NCBI RefSeq assembly: GCF_030646115.1 | Contig: NZ_JAUSMX010000006.1 | Location: forward strand, 1 to 64,000 | Source of the DNA: Fluviicoccus sp. | GTDB taxonomy: Bacteria; Pseudomonadota; Gammaproteobacteria; Pseudomonadales; Moraxellaceae | Length of the DNA stretch: 64,000 nucleotides | Direction of reading: 5' to 3' | Shown: positions 28,211 to 36,369 of the stretch, one piece after another | How the letters are laid out: each line of letters begins with the position of its first letter | Numbering within the stretch: the first letter of the stretch is position 1 | Translations under genes and position numbers: made by a program | Notes under the pieces: model-generated | What the model saw: only the letters and a program-made list of their open reading frames with translations | Told to the model about the DNA's origin: nothing | Databases searched by the model: none

Positions 28211-28691
28211 GGCCTGTCTCCGCCAGCTCCACCCGGCGCAGCCGGTCGGAGGGGAGAAAGCCCCGCCAATGCTCAGCAAAGGTCAGGCCGGTCAGCGGAT
28301 GCCGCTCGCCACCCGCCAGATCGGATAACGGCTTGAGGACATAGGCCCTCTGCAGCAGTTCAGGACGCGGCAGCTCCAGCCCATCAAAATGACCGCAAAG
28401 GCCCTCATACAACAGGATATCGATATCAATCACCACTTCCGGACGCCCCCGCTCCCGCCCCAGTCCGGTCTCGATATCCCGCAACAGGACCCTCAACTCC
28501 GGCACCGGCAGCCGAGTATCCAGGTCCACCACCAGGTTCAGGTAGGGACCGCCCGGGGCGCCTTCCGCCTCGCTTTCATAAACCGGCGAACAGCGCAGAT
28601 CGGGAAACTCCCGCCGCAGCAGCGCCAGCGCTGACCGTAGCGAAGCCTCGCGCCGACAGTTACTGCCCAGGCTCAAATAGACGCGGGGCAT
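28203..28691 (-). CDS. folK: 6-hydroxymethyl-7,8-dihydropterin pyrophosphokinase
   Basis: Transfers pyrophosphate from ATP to 6-hydroxymethyl-dihydropterin in folate synthesis. The 162-residue protein begins YLSLGSNC, the family's ATP/pterin loop. It has SPVYESEA and the magnesium-binding DIDILLYE. The region before this reads RGRPEVVIDID, where most family members have RW-x-PR-x-LDLD, so it is a divergent variant. The ATG at 28691 has GAGG upstream and overlaps folB by 32 bp. The last 8 bp overlap the histidine kinase gene. Confidence 0.93.
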   Translation of the reverse strand: MPRVYLSLGSNCRREASLRSALALLRREFPDLRCSPVYESEAEGAPGGPYLNLVVDLDTRLPVPELRVLLRDIETGLGRERGRPEVVIDIDILLYEGLCGHFDGLELPRPELLQRAYVLKPLSDLAGGERHPLTGLTFAEHWRGFLPSDRLRRVELAETGHV

Positions 28692-29043
28692 GCTTGTCGC
28701 CTCGTTCAATGATCAGGCCGACACTGTCGGCGGCAGGCAGAGCGGCGGGTTTGGACAAGGTCAGCTTCAGCCAGGACACTCCGAATTCCTCCATCAGCAA
28801 CCCGGCAATGCGCTCCGCCAGCGTTTCCACCAGATGCCATTCATTATGGGCAATGAACTCGGTGAGCCGGTGCGAAACCTTCTTGTAGTCCAGGGCATGA
28901 TTGATATCATCGGTTTCGGCGGCGCGGCGGATATCCACCGCCATTTCCAGATCCACATGGATCGGCTGGCGAATGCGCTTCTCCCACGAGAAGATACCGA
29001 TCACCGCCTCAACCCGCAGGTTGCGAATATACAGAATATCCAT
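28660..29043 (-). CDS. folB: Dihydroneopterin aldolase
   Basis: Cleaves 7,8-dihydroneopterin to 6-hydroxymethyl-dihydropterin, the step before FolK. The 127-residue protein has the family pattern: IRNLRVEAVIGIFSWEKRIRQ with the conserved G-x-x-x-x-E, the DINHALDYKKVS segment, LVETLAERIA and LTLSKPAAL with the catalytic lysine. The start at 29043 matches the usual N terminus. It is the first gene of the folB-folK-kinase-regulator run and is divergent from plsY, a common arrangement. Confidence 0.95.
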   Translation of the reverse strand: MDILYIRNLRVEAVIGIFSWEKRIRQPIHVDLEMAVDIRRAAETDDINHALDYKKVSHRLTEFIAHNEWHLVETLAERIAGLLMEEFGVSWLKLTLSKPAALPAADSVGLIIERGDKHAPRLFEPGQ

Positions 29044-29060
29044 CGTCGACCACGTCAGCC

Positions 29061-29089
29061 TTGCTTTCACCGTAATCCGGCATTATAGA
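29061..29089 (+). promoter_or_regulatory. Predicted sigma-70 promoter of plsY
   Basis: TTGCTT (29061-29066), a 17-bp spacer and TATAGA (29084-29089) lie 36 bp before the plsY start codon, in the short divergent gap with folB. Confidence 0.5.
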
Positions 29090-29124
29090 TTGCCACACTC
29101 CGTTTCCATCAGCGATTCTGCAAA

Positions 29125-29745
29125 ATGTCCGATGTCCTTCCGTTTGTCCTGCTGGCCGTGGCTTATCTGCTGGGCTCCGCATGTTCCGCCATCCTGGTCT
29201 GCCAAGCCCTGAACCTGCCCGACCCCCGCACCCAGGGCTCCAACAACCCCGGCGCCACCAACGTCATGCGTATTGGCGGCAAGGGCCCGGCGCTGATGAC
29301 ACTGGCCGGCGACATGCTGAAAGGGGTACCGCTGGTCTTGCTGGCCAAGCACTGGGGGCTGTCAGGCGATCTGGTCAGCGCCATCGGCCTCGCGGCCTTT
29401 CTGGGCCACTTGTATCCGGTATTCTTCCGGTTTGAAGGCGGCAAAGGCGTCGCGACCGCGCTGGGTGTGCTGCTGGCGCTGGACTGGCAACTGGGCCTCG
29501 CGGTCATCGGCATCTGGCTGGCAACATTCGCCCCGTTCCGGATCTCGTCCCTGGGATCGCTGGTAGCCTTTACGGCTGCCCCCGTACTGGCCTGGTATCT
29601 GACTCCCGTCTATATGCTGGGAGTGGTCGGCATGAGCGTTTTGTTGATTGCCAGGCACAAGGCGAATATCAAGGCGTTGCTGAAGGGGGAAGAGAAGCGG
29701 TTTGGCAGTAAAAAAGAAGAACAGTCCGAGGAAGGCAACAACTGA
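29125..29745 (+). CDS. plsY: Acyl-phosphate:glycerol-3-phosphate acyltransferase
   Basis: An integral membrane enzyme that acylates glycerol-3-phosphate from acyl-phosphate, the first step of phospholipid synthesis. It is 206 residues long with about five membrane helices. The three conserved motifs are present: GSNNPGATNVMR, the FEGGKGVAT glycine/lysine loop, and the C-terminal RHKANIKALLKGEE segment. The last 15 residues are a charged tail. The folB/plsY divergent arrangement near tsaD is widely conserved. Confidence 0.96.
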   Translation: MSDVLPFVLLAVAYLLGSACSAILVCQALNLPDPRTQGSNNPGATNVMRIGGKGPALMTLAGDMLKGVPLVLLAKHWGLSGDLVSAIGLAAFLGHLYPVFFRFEGGKGVATALGVLLALDWQLGLAVIGIWLATFAPFRISSLGSLVAFTAAPVLAWYLTPVYMLGVVGMSVLLIARHKANIKALLKGEEKRFGSKKEEQSEEGNN

Positions 29746-29756
29746 CTCCCCCACTG

Positions 29757-29800
29757 AAAAAACCCCGCCGCTTTGCGGCTGCCCCCATTCCAAGGGGGCA
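29757..29800. repeat. CCCCCATTCCAAGGGGG intergenic repeat, terminator-like
   Basis: An AACCCC-GCCGC-TTT-GCGGC hairpin followed by a CCCCC/GGGGG palindrome matches the unit at 16529. Its position right after the plsY stop suggests a terminator role. Confidence 0.55.
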
Positions 29801-29829
29801 AAACACTAAAGCCCGCCGTCCGCAGCCAA

Positions 29830-29990
29830 CTGTTTGAGCCACATGCCTTCGGCAGAAACGATAACGCCGCCTGACAAGGCGGCGAAAACCTTAACGGAAG
29901 GTCCGCGAGTTTTGGCGAAGGACACGGTTTTGGTGACTTTTGCCAAGACAAAAGTTACGCCCGCGGCAGGCGGATGACTCAATCCAAAAA
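29830..29990. repeat. Degenerate intergenic repeat block between plsY and tsaD
   Basis: This 160-bp stretch contains a GCCGCC/GGCGGC hairpin (about 29865-29885) and a minus-strand open stretch reading TFVLAKVTKTVSFAKTRG. Short peptides of this look recur as spurious ORFs in many proteobacterial intergenic repeats. I treat it as repeat-derived and not as a gene. With the neighbouring repeats it fills the 300-bp gap 29746-30045. Confidence 0.4.
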
Positions 29991-30012
29991 ACCACTTATT
30001 AAACAACGGCAT

Positions 30013-30035
30013 TGTCGGGCTGAAGCCCGACCTAC
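30013..30035. repeat. REP-like element, third copy
   Basis: TGTCGGGCTGAAGCCCGACC followed by TAC is the exact reverse complement of the copy at 13851-13873. It lies 10 bp after the tsaD stop codon. Confidence 0.8.
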
Positions 30036-30045
30036 AGACACAACA

Positions 30046-31059
30046 TCAAACCGCCGGCAACTCCACCATCGGCCACCTCGGCCTTACCGACACCGCCAAA
30101 TTCTCCCCCTGCCCCGCCAACAACCGCTGACACCCCGCAAAAGCAATCATCGCCCCGTTATCCGTACAGAACACCGGCGACGGATAAAACACCTCCGCCC
30201 GCCGCCGCTTCGCCAAATCCTGCAGCATCGCCCGCAACCGCAGGTTGGCGCTCACTCCGCCCGCCATCACCAGCCGCTTCAGCCCGGTCTGTTTCAACGC
30301 CCGCTCGCACTTGCGCACCAGCGTATCCACGATCGCCGCCTCAAAGCTGGCGCAGATATCCACCGTCTTTTCCGGATAATCCGGCGTGTTCTCAATCACC
30401 AACCGCACCGCCGTCTTCAAACCGCTGAAGGAGAAATCCAGGCCTGGCCGGTCCATCATCGGGCGCGGCAGGGCAAACGCGTCCGGATCCCCCTGCAAGG
30501 CCAGTCGCGCCACCTGCGGCCCGCCGGGATACTCCAGCCCCAGCATCTTCGCTACCTTGTCAAAGGCCTCCCCGGCCGCATCGTCCACGCTCTCACCCAG
30601 CAAGGTGTAACGACCGATGCCATCGACTTGCAGCAACTGCGTATGCCCGCCCGACACCAGCAACGCCACAAAGGGAAAGTCGGGCTTGTTGGCTTCCAGC
30701 AACGGCGCCAGCAAATGCCCTTCCATATGGTGAACGCCGATGGCCGGCACATTCCACGCATAGGCCAGCGTGCGCCCCATCACCGCGCCCACCAGCAGCG
30801 CCCCGGCCAGACCGGGACCGCTGGTATAGGCAATGCCCGTCATATCTTCCGGCTTGCTGTCCGCCGCCTCCATCACCTCTCGCAGTAACGGCGCCAACTT
30901 GCGCACATGGTCGCGGGAGGCCAGTTCCGGCACCACGCCGCCGTAATCGGCATGCAGCTCAATCTGGCTGTAAAGCCGGTGCGCCAACAGGCCCAGCTCG
31001 CTGTCATAGACCGCAACACCGGTTTCATCGCAGGATGTTTCAATGCCGAGTACACGCAT
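30046..31059 (-). CDS. tsaD: tRNA N6-threonylcarbamoyladenosine synthase catalytic subunit
   Basis: Transfers threonylcarbamoyl to A37 of ANN-decoding tRNAs, with TsaB and TsaE. It is 337 residues long, the usual size. The N terminus is [12 protein letters not shown], and the metal-binding HHMEGH motif is near residue 110. [11 protein letters not shown] and [10 protein letters not shown] complete the ASKHA-fold signatures. The ATG at 31059 begins the conserved domain exactly; the frame stays open upstream into the rpsU promoter region but without homology. It is divergent from rpsU, the classical arrangement. Confidence 0.97.
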   Translation of the reverse strand: MRVLGIETSCDETGVAVYDSELGLLAHRLYSQIELHADYGGVVPELASRDHVRKLAPLLREVMEAADSKPEDMTGIAYTSGPGLAGALLVGAVMGRTLAYAWNVPAIGVHHMEGHLLAPLLEANKPDFPFVALLVSGGHTQLLQVDGIGRYTLLGESVDDAAGEAFDKVAKMLGLEYPGGPQVARLALQGDPDAFALPRPMMDRPGLDFSFSGLKTAVRLVIENTPDYPEKTVDICASFEAAIVDTLVRKCERALKQTGLKRLVMAGGVSANLRLRAMLQDLAKRRRAEVFYPSPVFCTDNGAMIAFAGCQRLLAGQGENLAVSVRPRWPMVELPAV

Positions 31060-31107
31060 GGGAAAAGGGTCTCCGTCGGGGGCCGCGATTTTAACGGAAC
31101 GGCGCGC

Positions 31108-31136
31108 TTGCCGGTACGCCTTTCTTTGCGTAGAAT
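31108..31136 (+). promoter_or_regulatory. Predicted promoter of the rpsU-dnaG-rpoD operon
   Basis: TTGCCG (31108-31113), an exact 17-bp spacer and TAGAAT (31131-31136) lie about 55 bp before rpsU. The leader contains a small hairpin CCTGTA/TACAGG (31146-31165) followed by TTTT, which could attenuate transcription; that role is speculative. Confidence 0.6.
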
Positions 31137-31191
31137 TACCGCCTTCCTGTAACTGTGAGTACAGGTTTTCCAACTCAAAGGTGAGATGTAA

Positions 31192-31407
31192 ATGCCCCAA
31201 GTCAAAGTCAAAGAAGGCGAGCCGTTTGACGTAGCTCTGCGCCGTTTCAAGCGTTCCTGCGAAAAAGCAGGTGTACTGGCTGATGTTCGCAAGCGCGAAT
31301 TCTATGAAAAGCCCACTCAAGAACGCAAGCGCAAGAAGGCTGCCGCCGTCAAGCGTTACGCCAAGAAACTGGCTCGCGAATCGGTGAAAATCACCCGCAT
31401 GTACTAA
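31192..31407 (+). CDS. rpsU: 30S ribosomal protein S21
   Basis: A small basic ribosomal protein needed for translation initiation and for 16S anti-Shine-Dalgarno positioning. The 71-residue sequence carries the family core [20 protein letters not shown], then [28 protein letters not shown] precedes the ATG. First gene of the macromolecular synthesis operon linking translation, replication and transcription. Confidence 0.98.
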   Translation: MPQVKVKEGEPFDVALRRFKRSCEKAGVLADVRKREFYEKPTQERKRKKAAAVKRYAKKLARESVKITRMY

Positions 31408-31468
31408 GCATGCCCGGCGGTTGCTGCACCCTTTGAATGTGAACGGATAAATTTTTCAGGACGGTGAT

Positions 31469-31915
31469 ATGTCTGCCTTGAAGGCCCGGCTGACCGAAGC
31501 AATGAAAGACGCGATGCGCGCCAAAGATTCCGCGCGCCTCGGTGTCATTCGAATGGCGCTGGCGGCCCTCAAGCAAATCGAAGTTGACGAACGAGTCGAA
31601 CTGGACGATGCCCGCGTATTGGCCGTCCTGGAAAAACTGATCAAGCAGCGCCGGGAATCTGTCGCTGCTTATCAGTCCGCCAATCGTGCCGACCTGGTTG
31701 CCCAGGAACAGTCCGAAATAGCGGTTCTGGAAGTATTTCTCCCCGCCCGGCTCTCGGACGAGGAAGTTGACAGCCTGATTGCCGCCGCCATGGCGGAAAC
31801 CGGCGCCACCACCGCTCGCGACATGGGCAAGGTTATGAACCTGTTGCGCCCGCAAATTGCCGGCCGCGCTGACGGGGCCGAGGTTTCCAAAAAGGTCAAG
31901 GCCAAGCTCGGCTGA
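31469..31915 (+). CDS. GatB/YqeY domain-containing protein
   Basis: A 148-residue helical protein of the YqeY family, which resembles the tRNA-binding tail domain of the amidotransferase subunit GatB. Typical sequence includes LTEAMKDAMRAKDSARLGVI at the N terminus, then KQRRESVAAYQ and MGKVMNLLRPQIAGRADG. Its cellular role is not established. Its insertion between rpsU and dnaG is common in betaproteobacteria. AGGACGGTGAT precedes the ATG. Confidence 0.93.
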   Translation: MSALKARLTEAMKDAMRAKDSARLGVIRMALAALKQIEVDERVELDDARVLAVLEKLIKQRRESVAAYQSANRADLVAQEQSEIAVLEVFLPARLSDEEVDSLIAAAMAETGATTARDMGKVMNLLRPQIAGRADGAEVSKKVKAKLG

Positions 31916-31979
31916 TCGCTGTTAACCCCCGCAGCACTTTGCTACTTTACTGATTCTTTCTGACTGACGGCATTTCCCT

Positions 31980-33833
31980 ATGGCAGGCCGCATTCCCCAA
32001 TCCTTCATTGATGAAGTGCTGCACCGCACCGATATCGTCGATCTGATCGGGGCGCATGTCCGCCTGAAGAAATCCGGCAAGAATTATTCCGCCTGCTGCC
32101 CGTTCCACAACGAAAAGACCCCTTCCTTCACCGTCAACCGCGAAAAACAGTTCTATCACTGCTTCGGTTGCGGAGCGTCCGGCAACGCCCTCAGCTTCCT
32201 GATGCAATATGAACGCCGCGAGTTCATGGACAGCCTGGAATACCTGGCGCAAAAAGGCGGCCTCACCCTGCCGGAAACCAGCCAGGACCACAAGGAAGAA
32301 CGGGCATCACGACAGCCGTTGTACGACATGCTGGACGCCGCCGCCAAATTCTACGAAGAACAACTGCGCCAGCACCCGCAACGCGAACGCGCCACCCAGT
32401 ACCTCCGCCAGCGCGGACTGACCGGACAAGTCGCCAAAGACTGGCGGCTGGGTTACGCCCCGCCCGGCTGGGACAACCTGCTGCGCGCCCTCGGCAACTC
32501 CCCGGAAGAAGTCGCCCTGCTGCTGCAGGCCGGACTGATCATTTTCAATGAACAACGCAACTCGCATTACGACGCTATGCGCGAGCGGGTCATCTTCCCC
32601 ATCCGTGATTTCCGGGGCCGCATCATGGCTTTTGGCGGCAGGGTGCTGGACGACAGCAAGCCCAAATACCTGAACTCACCGGAAACCCCGGTGTTCCACA
32701 AGGGCGAAGAACTCTATGGCCTGTTTGAAACGCGCCAGGCGCGCCAGGACCTGAAACGGGTCGTCGTCGTTGAAGGCTACATGGACGTCATCGCCATGCA
32801 TCAGGCCGGATTGCCGTTTGCCGTCGCCACCCTGGGCACCGCCACCAGCACCACCCATGTCGAGCGCCTGTTCCGCAGCGTCCCGGATGTGATTTTCTGC
32901 TTTGACGGCGACGAGGCCGGACGGCGCGCCGCCTGGAAGGCGCTGGAGTCCGCCCTGCCTGCGCTCAAGGACGGCGTCAGCGCCGGTTTCCTGTTCCTGC
33001 CGGACGGGCATGACCCCGACTCGCTGGTGCGTGAAGAGGGCCTCGACGCCTTCCGCAAACGCCTGGATGAAGCCGAGCCGCTCGCGGATTTCCTCTTCCG
33101 CCATCTTTCCGAAGGCCTGCGCCTGGACTCCCTGGAAGGACGCAGCAGGCTGGCCAGCCATGCCTCGCCGCTGCTGGAAAAAGTACCCAAAAGCCTGTTC
33201 CGGCAATTGCTCTGGAAACGGCTATCCGAGATGACCGGCCTCCATGTCGGGGCCGAAGAGTCCGCGCCCATGCCTGAGCGCAAGCTCCCGGCCGCCTCAC
33301 CCTCCGCTTTTCGCAAAGCGCCGGATGATGACGATGACGAAGGCTACAGCCGCCCGATGATCACGCAGCCGGTCCGTGCGGTGTACCAGTCGCGCCCGCC
33401 GCAAACCCCGCGCGGGCGGCACACGCTTTCGCTCAGTGACCGCGCCATCCAGTTGCTGCTGCAGAAACCGGAAGCGGCCCTGACGCTGAACCTGGAGCGC
33501 CTGGAACACCACCTGCCGCTGGAAGCCGCGCTGCTGCTGACGGTGGTCCGCTTTCTGCAACAGGATGCCGCACCCAGCGGCATGGCCCTGCTGGGAGCCT
33601 GGGAGGGGAGCCTGGAAGGTGGCCGCTTGAAGCGCATTGCCGAGGATACGAATTTCATCCCGTCACTGGATGTGGAAGGTGAGTTGACCGGCATCATTAC
33701 CCAACTGGCCATTCACACCCTGAAGGAAAAGCTGGAAGAAACCCACAGCCTGGGGGCCATTCAGCAACTGAAAACACAACTGCGGGAACTGGAAGCGGAA
33801 CTGCGGGAACTGGACAACAACCGTCCGGGTTGA
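31980..33833 (+). CDS. dnaG: DNA primase
   Basis: Synthesises RNA primers at the replication fork. The 617-residue protein has the N-terminal CHC2 zinc-binding domain (CCPFHNEKTPSF, then FHCFGCG-like HCFGCGASG), the RNA polymerase core, and a TOPRIM motif VVVEGYMDVIAMHQAG with the acidic DGDEAGRRA. A low-complexity acidic linker (near residue 440, DDDDDEGYSRP) leads to the C-terminal DnaB helicase-binding domain. Between YqeY and the ATG there is no clear ribosome site, so its translation may be weak, as is usual for dnaG. Confidence 0.98.
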   Translation: MAGRIPQSFIDEVLHRTDIVDLIGAHVRLKKSGKNYSACCPFHNEKTPSFTVNREKQFYHCFGCGASGNALSFLMQYERREFMDSLEYLAQKGGLTLPETSQDHKEERASRQPLYDMLDAAAKFYEEQLRQHPQRERATQYLRQRGLTGQVAKDWRLGYAPPGWDNLLRALGNSPEEVALLLQAGLIIFNEQRNSHYDAMRERVIFPIRDFRGRIMAFGGRVLDDSKPKYLNSPETPVFHKGEELYGLFETRQARQDLKRVVVVEGYMDVIAMHQAGLPFAVATLGTATSTTHVERLFRSVPDVIFCFDGDEAGRRAAWKALESALPALKDGVSAGFLFLPDGHDPDSLVREEGLDAFRKRLDEAEPLADFLFRHLSEGLRLDSLEGRSRLASHASPLLEKVPKSLFRQLLWKRLSEMTGLHVGAEESAPMPERKLPAASPSAFRKAPDDDDDEGYSRPMITQPVRAVYQSRPPQTPRGRHTLSLSDRAIQLLLQKPEAALTLNLERLEHHLPLEAALLLTVVRFLQQDAAPSGMALLGAWEGSLEGGRLKRIAEDTNFIPSLDVEGELTGIITQLAIHTLKEKLEETHSLGAIQQLKTQLRELEAELRELDNNRPG

Positions 33834-33914
33834 ACGGCACAGGATGTGCATTGCTTTTTTTACAGGCGCAACAAGCCCGAAAATCGTGCGGATTATCCCC
33901 ATTTTCCAGCGGCG

Positions 33915-33923
33915 TGCTATAAT
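33915..33923 (+). promoter_or_regulatory. Extended -10 promoter before rpoD
   Basis: TGC-TATAAT (33915-33923) is a perfect -10 box with the extended TGn element, 33 bp before the rpoD ATG. No good -35 is visible, which fits an extended -10 promoter. It would allow rpoD expression apart from the upstream operon. Confidence 0.55.
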
Positions 33924-33955
33924 TCCACTCTTGCCTGCACCACCGAGAACCATCA

Positions 33956-35827
33956 ATGAGCAACGAAAAAGAGACGCAGACCACCTCGCAAGTAGCTGCC
34001 CTCATTGCACGCGGCAAAGAGCAAGGCTATCTGACCTACGCCGAACTCAATGACCACCTTCCGGAATCTATCACCGAAACGGAACAGATAGAAGACATTG
34101 TCCAGATGCTGAACGATTTGGGCGTCCCCGTGCACGAGCGTGCCCCGGAAGCCGACGATCTGCTGCTGGAAGAAACCCCGGATGCCAGTGACGACGAAGT
34201 CGCCGCCGAAGAAGCCGTTGCCGTACTGACCTCGGTGGAAACCGAGCCCGGCCGCACCACCGACCCCGTGCGCATGTACATGCGCGAAATGGGCACCGTG
34301 GAACTGCTGACCCGGGAAGGCGAAATCGCCATCGCCAAGCGCATCGAGGAAGGCATTCGCGATGTGCTGCACGCCATGGCGCACTGGCCCACCTCCGTCT
34401 CCGGCGTCATTGCCGACTATGACCGTGTCGGCGCCGGCGAACGCCGCCTGGCCGACATCCTGGTCGGCTACCTCGATCCGGAAAGCGATGTCATTCCCGT
34501 GGTGGTTGAAGAACTGCCCGAGGAAACCGACGCCGAACCCGCCAAGGCCGCCGATATCGATATCGACAGCGAAGAAGCCGAAGGCAGCGACGAGGAAGAT
34601 GAAGTCGAGTCCGGCCCCGATCCCGAGATCGCCCGCGAACGCTTTACCGCCCTGCGCAACCAGCTGGACGCCACCAACGCTGTCCTGGCCTCGCACGGCC
34701 GCGCCAGCGCGGAAGGCCAGCAGGCGCTGGCGCAGTTGGCCACCGTCTTCATGATGTTCAAGCTGACCCCGCGCGTGTTCGACGCCCTGAGCCAGGACAT
34801 CCGCAGCTTCCAGGACCAGATCCGCGCCCAGGAAAAGGCGATCATGATTGCCTGCATCCGTCGCGCCAAGATGGACCGCAAGACCTTCATCACCACCTTC
34901 CCTGGCCACGAGACCAACATGGCCTGGGTGGACAGCCAGATCGCAACCGGCAAGCCTTGGGCCACTGCCCTGGAAGCCCAGCGGGAAAACATCCTCAAGG
35001 CGCAACGCGAGTTGATTGCCATTGAAGAGCAATACGATGTCCGCGTCGCGGAAATCAAGGACATCAACCGCCGCATGTCCATCGGCGAGGCCAAGGCCCG
35101 CCGCGCCAAGAAGGAAATGGTGGAGGCCAACCTGCGTCTGGTGATCTCGATCGCCAAGAAGTACACCAACCGTGGCCTGCAATTCCTCGACCTGATCCAG
35201 GAAGGCAACATCGGCCTGATGAAGGCGGTGGACAAGTTTGAATACCGTCGCGGCTACAAGTTCTCGACCTACGCCACCTGGTGGATCCGTCAGGCCATCA
35301 CCCGCTCCATCGCCGACCAGGCGCGCACCATCCGCATTCCGGTGCACATGATTGAAACGATCAACAAGATCAATCGTGTTTCGCGCCAGATGTTGCAGGA
35401 AATGGGCCGCGAGCCGTCGCCGGAAGAGCTGGGCGAACGCCTGGACATGCCGGAAGACAAGGTGCGCAAGGTGCTGAAGATCGCCAAGGAACCCATCTCG
35501 ATGGAAACCCCGATCGGCGATGATGAAGACTCCCACCTGGGCGACTTCATTGAAGACACCACCATGATTTCCCCGGTGGAAGCCGCCACGGCGGAAGGCC
35601 TGCGCGAGGCCACCCGTGAGGTGCTGGCCAACCTGACCCCGAGGGAAGCCAAGGTGCTGCGCATGCGTTTCGGCATCGACATGAACACTGACCACACCCT
35701 TGAGGAAGTGGGCAAGCAGTTCGACGTCACCCGTGAACGCATCCGTCAGATTGAAGCCAAGGCGTTGCGCAAACTGCGGCATCCGTCGCGATCGGAACAC
35801 TTGCGGTCGTTCCTCGACAACGACTGA
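33956..35827 (+). CDS. rpoD: RNA polymerase primary sigma factor (sigma-70)
   Basis: The housekeeping sigma factor, 623 residues. Region 1.1 is at the N terminus, and region 1.2 is [20 protein letters not shown]. The non-conserved region includes a strongly acidic stretch ([17 protein letters not shown], near residue 205). Region 2 holds [20 protein letters not shown] and [10 protein letters not shown], and region 4 holds the helix-turn-helix [20 protein letters not shown]. It ends the macromolecular synthesis operon with a strong terminator 5 bp after the stop. Confidence 0.98.
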   Translation: MSNEKETQTTSQVAALIARGKEQGYLTYAELNDHLPESITETEQIEDIVQMLNDLGVPVHERAPEADDLLLEETPDASDDEVAAEEAVAVLTSVETEPGRTTDPVRMYMREMGTVELLTREGEIAIAKRIEEGIRDVLHAMAHWPTSVSGVIADYDRVGAGERRLADILVGYLDPESDVIPVVVEELPEETDAEPAKAADIDIDSEEAEGSDEEDEVESGPDPEIARERFTALRNQLDATNAVLASHGRASAEGQQALAQLATVFMMFKLTPRVFDALSQDIRSFQDQIRAQEKAIMIACIRRAKMDRKTFITTFPGHETNMAWVDSQIATGKPWATALEAQRENILKAQRELIAIEEQYDVRVAEIKDINRRMSIGEAKARRAKKEMVEANLRLVISIAKKYTNRGLQFLDLIQEGNIGLMKAVDKFEYRRGYKFSTYATWWIRQAITRSIADQARTIRIPVHMIETINKINRVSRQMLQEMGREPSPEELGERLDMPEDKVRKVLKIAKEPISMETPIGDDEDSHLGDFIEDTTMISPVEAATAEGLREATREVLANLTPREAKVLRMRFGIDMNTDHTLEEVGKQFDVTRERIRQIEAKALRKLRHPSRSEHLRSFLDND

Positions 35828-35831
35828 AGCC

Positions 35832-35858
35832 AAAAGGGCGCCGCAAGGCGCCCTTTTT
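35832..35858. terminator. Bidirectional intrinsic terminator after rpoD
   Basis: AAAAGGGCGCC and GGCGCCCTTTT form an 11-bp perfect stem with a GCAA tetraloop and T5 on the plus strand. It also lies just after the stop of the convergent gene at 35869 and can serve both. Confidence 0.9.
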
Positions 35859-35868
35859 CATGGTGCGC

Positions 35869-36156
35869 TTATTGCGCCCCGTTCATCTCGAATTCCTTGA
35901 GAATCTTTTCCGTCTTCGCATTCGAAATCTTGTGGATAAGCTTCTGCGCCTCATGCTGGTCGCGCAGCGTCTTCGACATGGTAATCGTCGAGCCGACCGT
36001 GAACAACGACCCCATCATCAGATAACCCTTCATCCAGATATCCACCGGCAGCATGAAGATGCCGAAGCCCAGCGCCCCTACGGAAATGGCAAAGCAAAGC
36101 TTGACAAAGAAGATCCAGGACGAAGAGTCCTGCTGAATGTTTTGTTCGTTGAACAT
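35869..36156 (-). CDS. YiaA/YiaB-type two-helix membrane protein
   Basis: A 95-residue protein with two membrane helices (about 13-35 and 45-62) separated by the short loop WMKGYLMMG, followed by SKTLRDQHEAQKLIHKIS. The W..KGY...G.....S...SK..RD pattern matches the YiaAB two-helix domain, here as a single module where E. coli YiaA has two. The family function is unknown. A cytoplasmic charged tail of about 30 residues follows the helices. Confidence 0.7.
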   Translation of the reverse strand: MFNEQNIQQDSSSWIFFVKLCFAISVGALGFGIFMLPVDIWMKGYLMMGSLFTVGSTITMSKTLRDQHEAQKLIHKISNAKTEKILKEFEMNGAQ

Positions 36157-36250
36157 GATATGGTCCCGCCCTTGTGAGATAAGGCCCCGGTTCTGGCCGG
36201 TGGCACGTTACTTCAGGTAATGCGGCTTTCATGCCAGACCGGCACAAAAT

Positions 36251-36267
36251 ATAAATTCCAAATTTAT
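36251..36267. promoter_or_regulatory. AT-rich inverted repeat, candidate operator
   Basis: ATAAATT-CCA-AATTTAT is a perfect 7-3-7 inverted repeat in an unusually AT-rich stretch (about 36245-36300) of the 213-bp gap between the YiaAB gene and the sigma-54 regulator. A binding site for an autoregulator is plausible. Promoter boxes cannot be chosen with confidence. Confidence 0.35.
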
Positions 36268-36369
36268 CATATACTTGCATTCTGCATGATGACTTATGCT
36301 CTAGGATCGGCTACATATTATGCCTGCCGGCCTTCAGTAAACGTCGGCCACAATCACAAGGAGCGCATC

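Noticed and set aside
29806-30012. 68-codon frame with TFVLAKVTK
   Set aside because: This peptide is the product of a common intergenic repeat and lies between other repeats; it is not a gene.
33953-35833. 626-codon minus-strand frame
   Set aside because: Exactly antisense to rpoD; no domain and no ribosome site that would make it credible.
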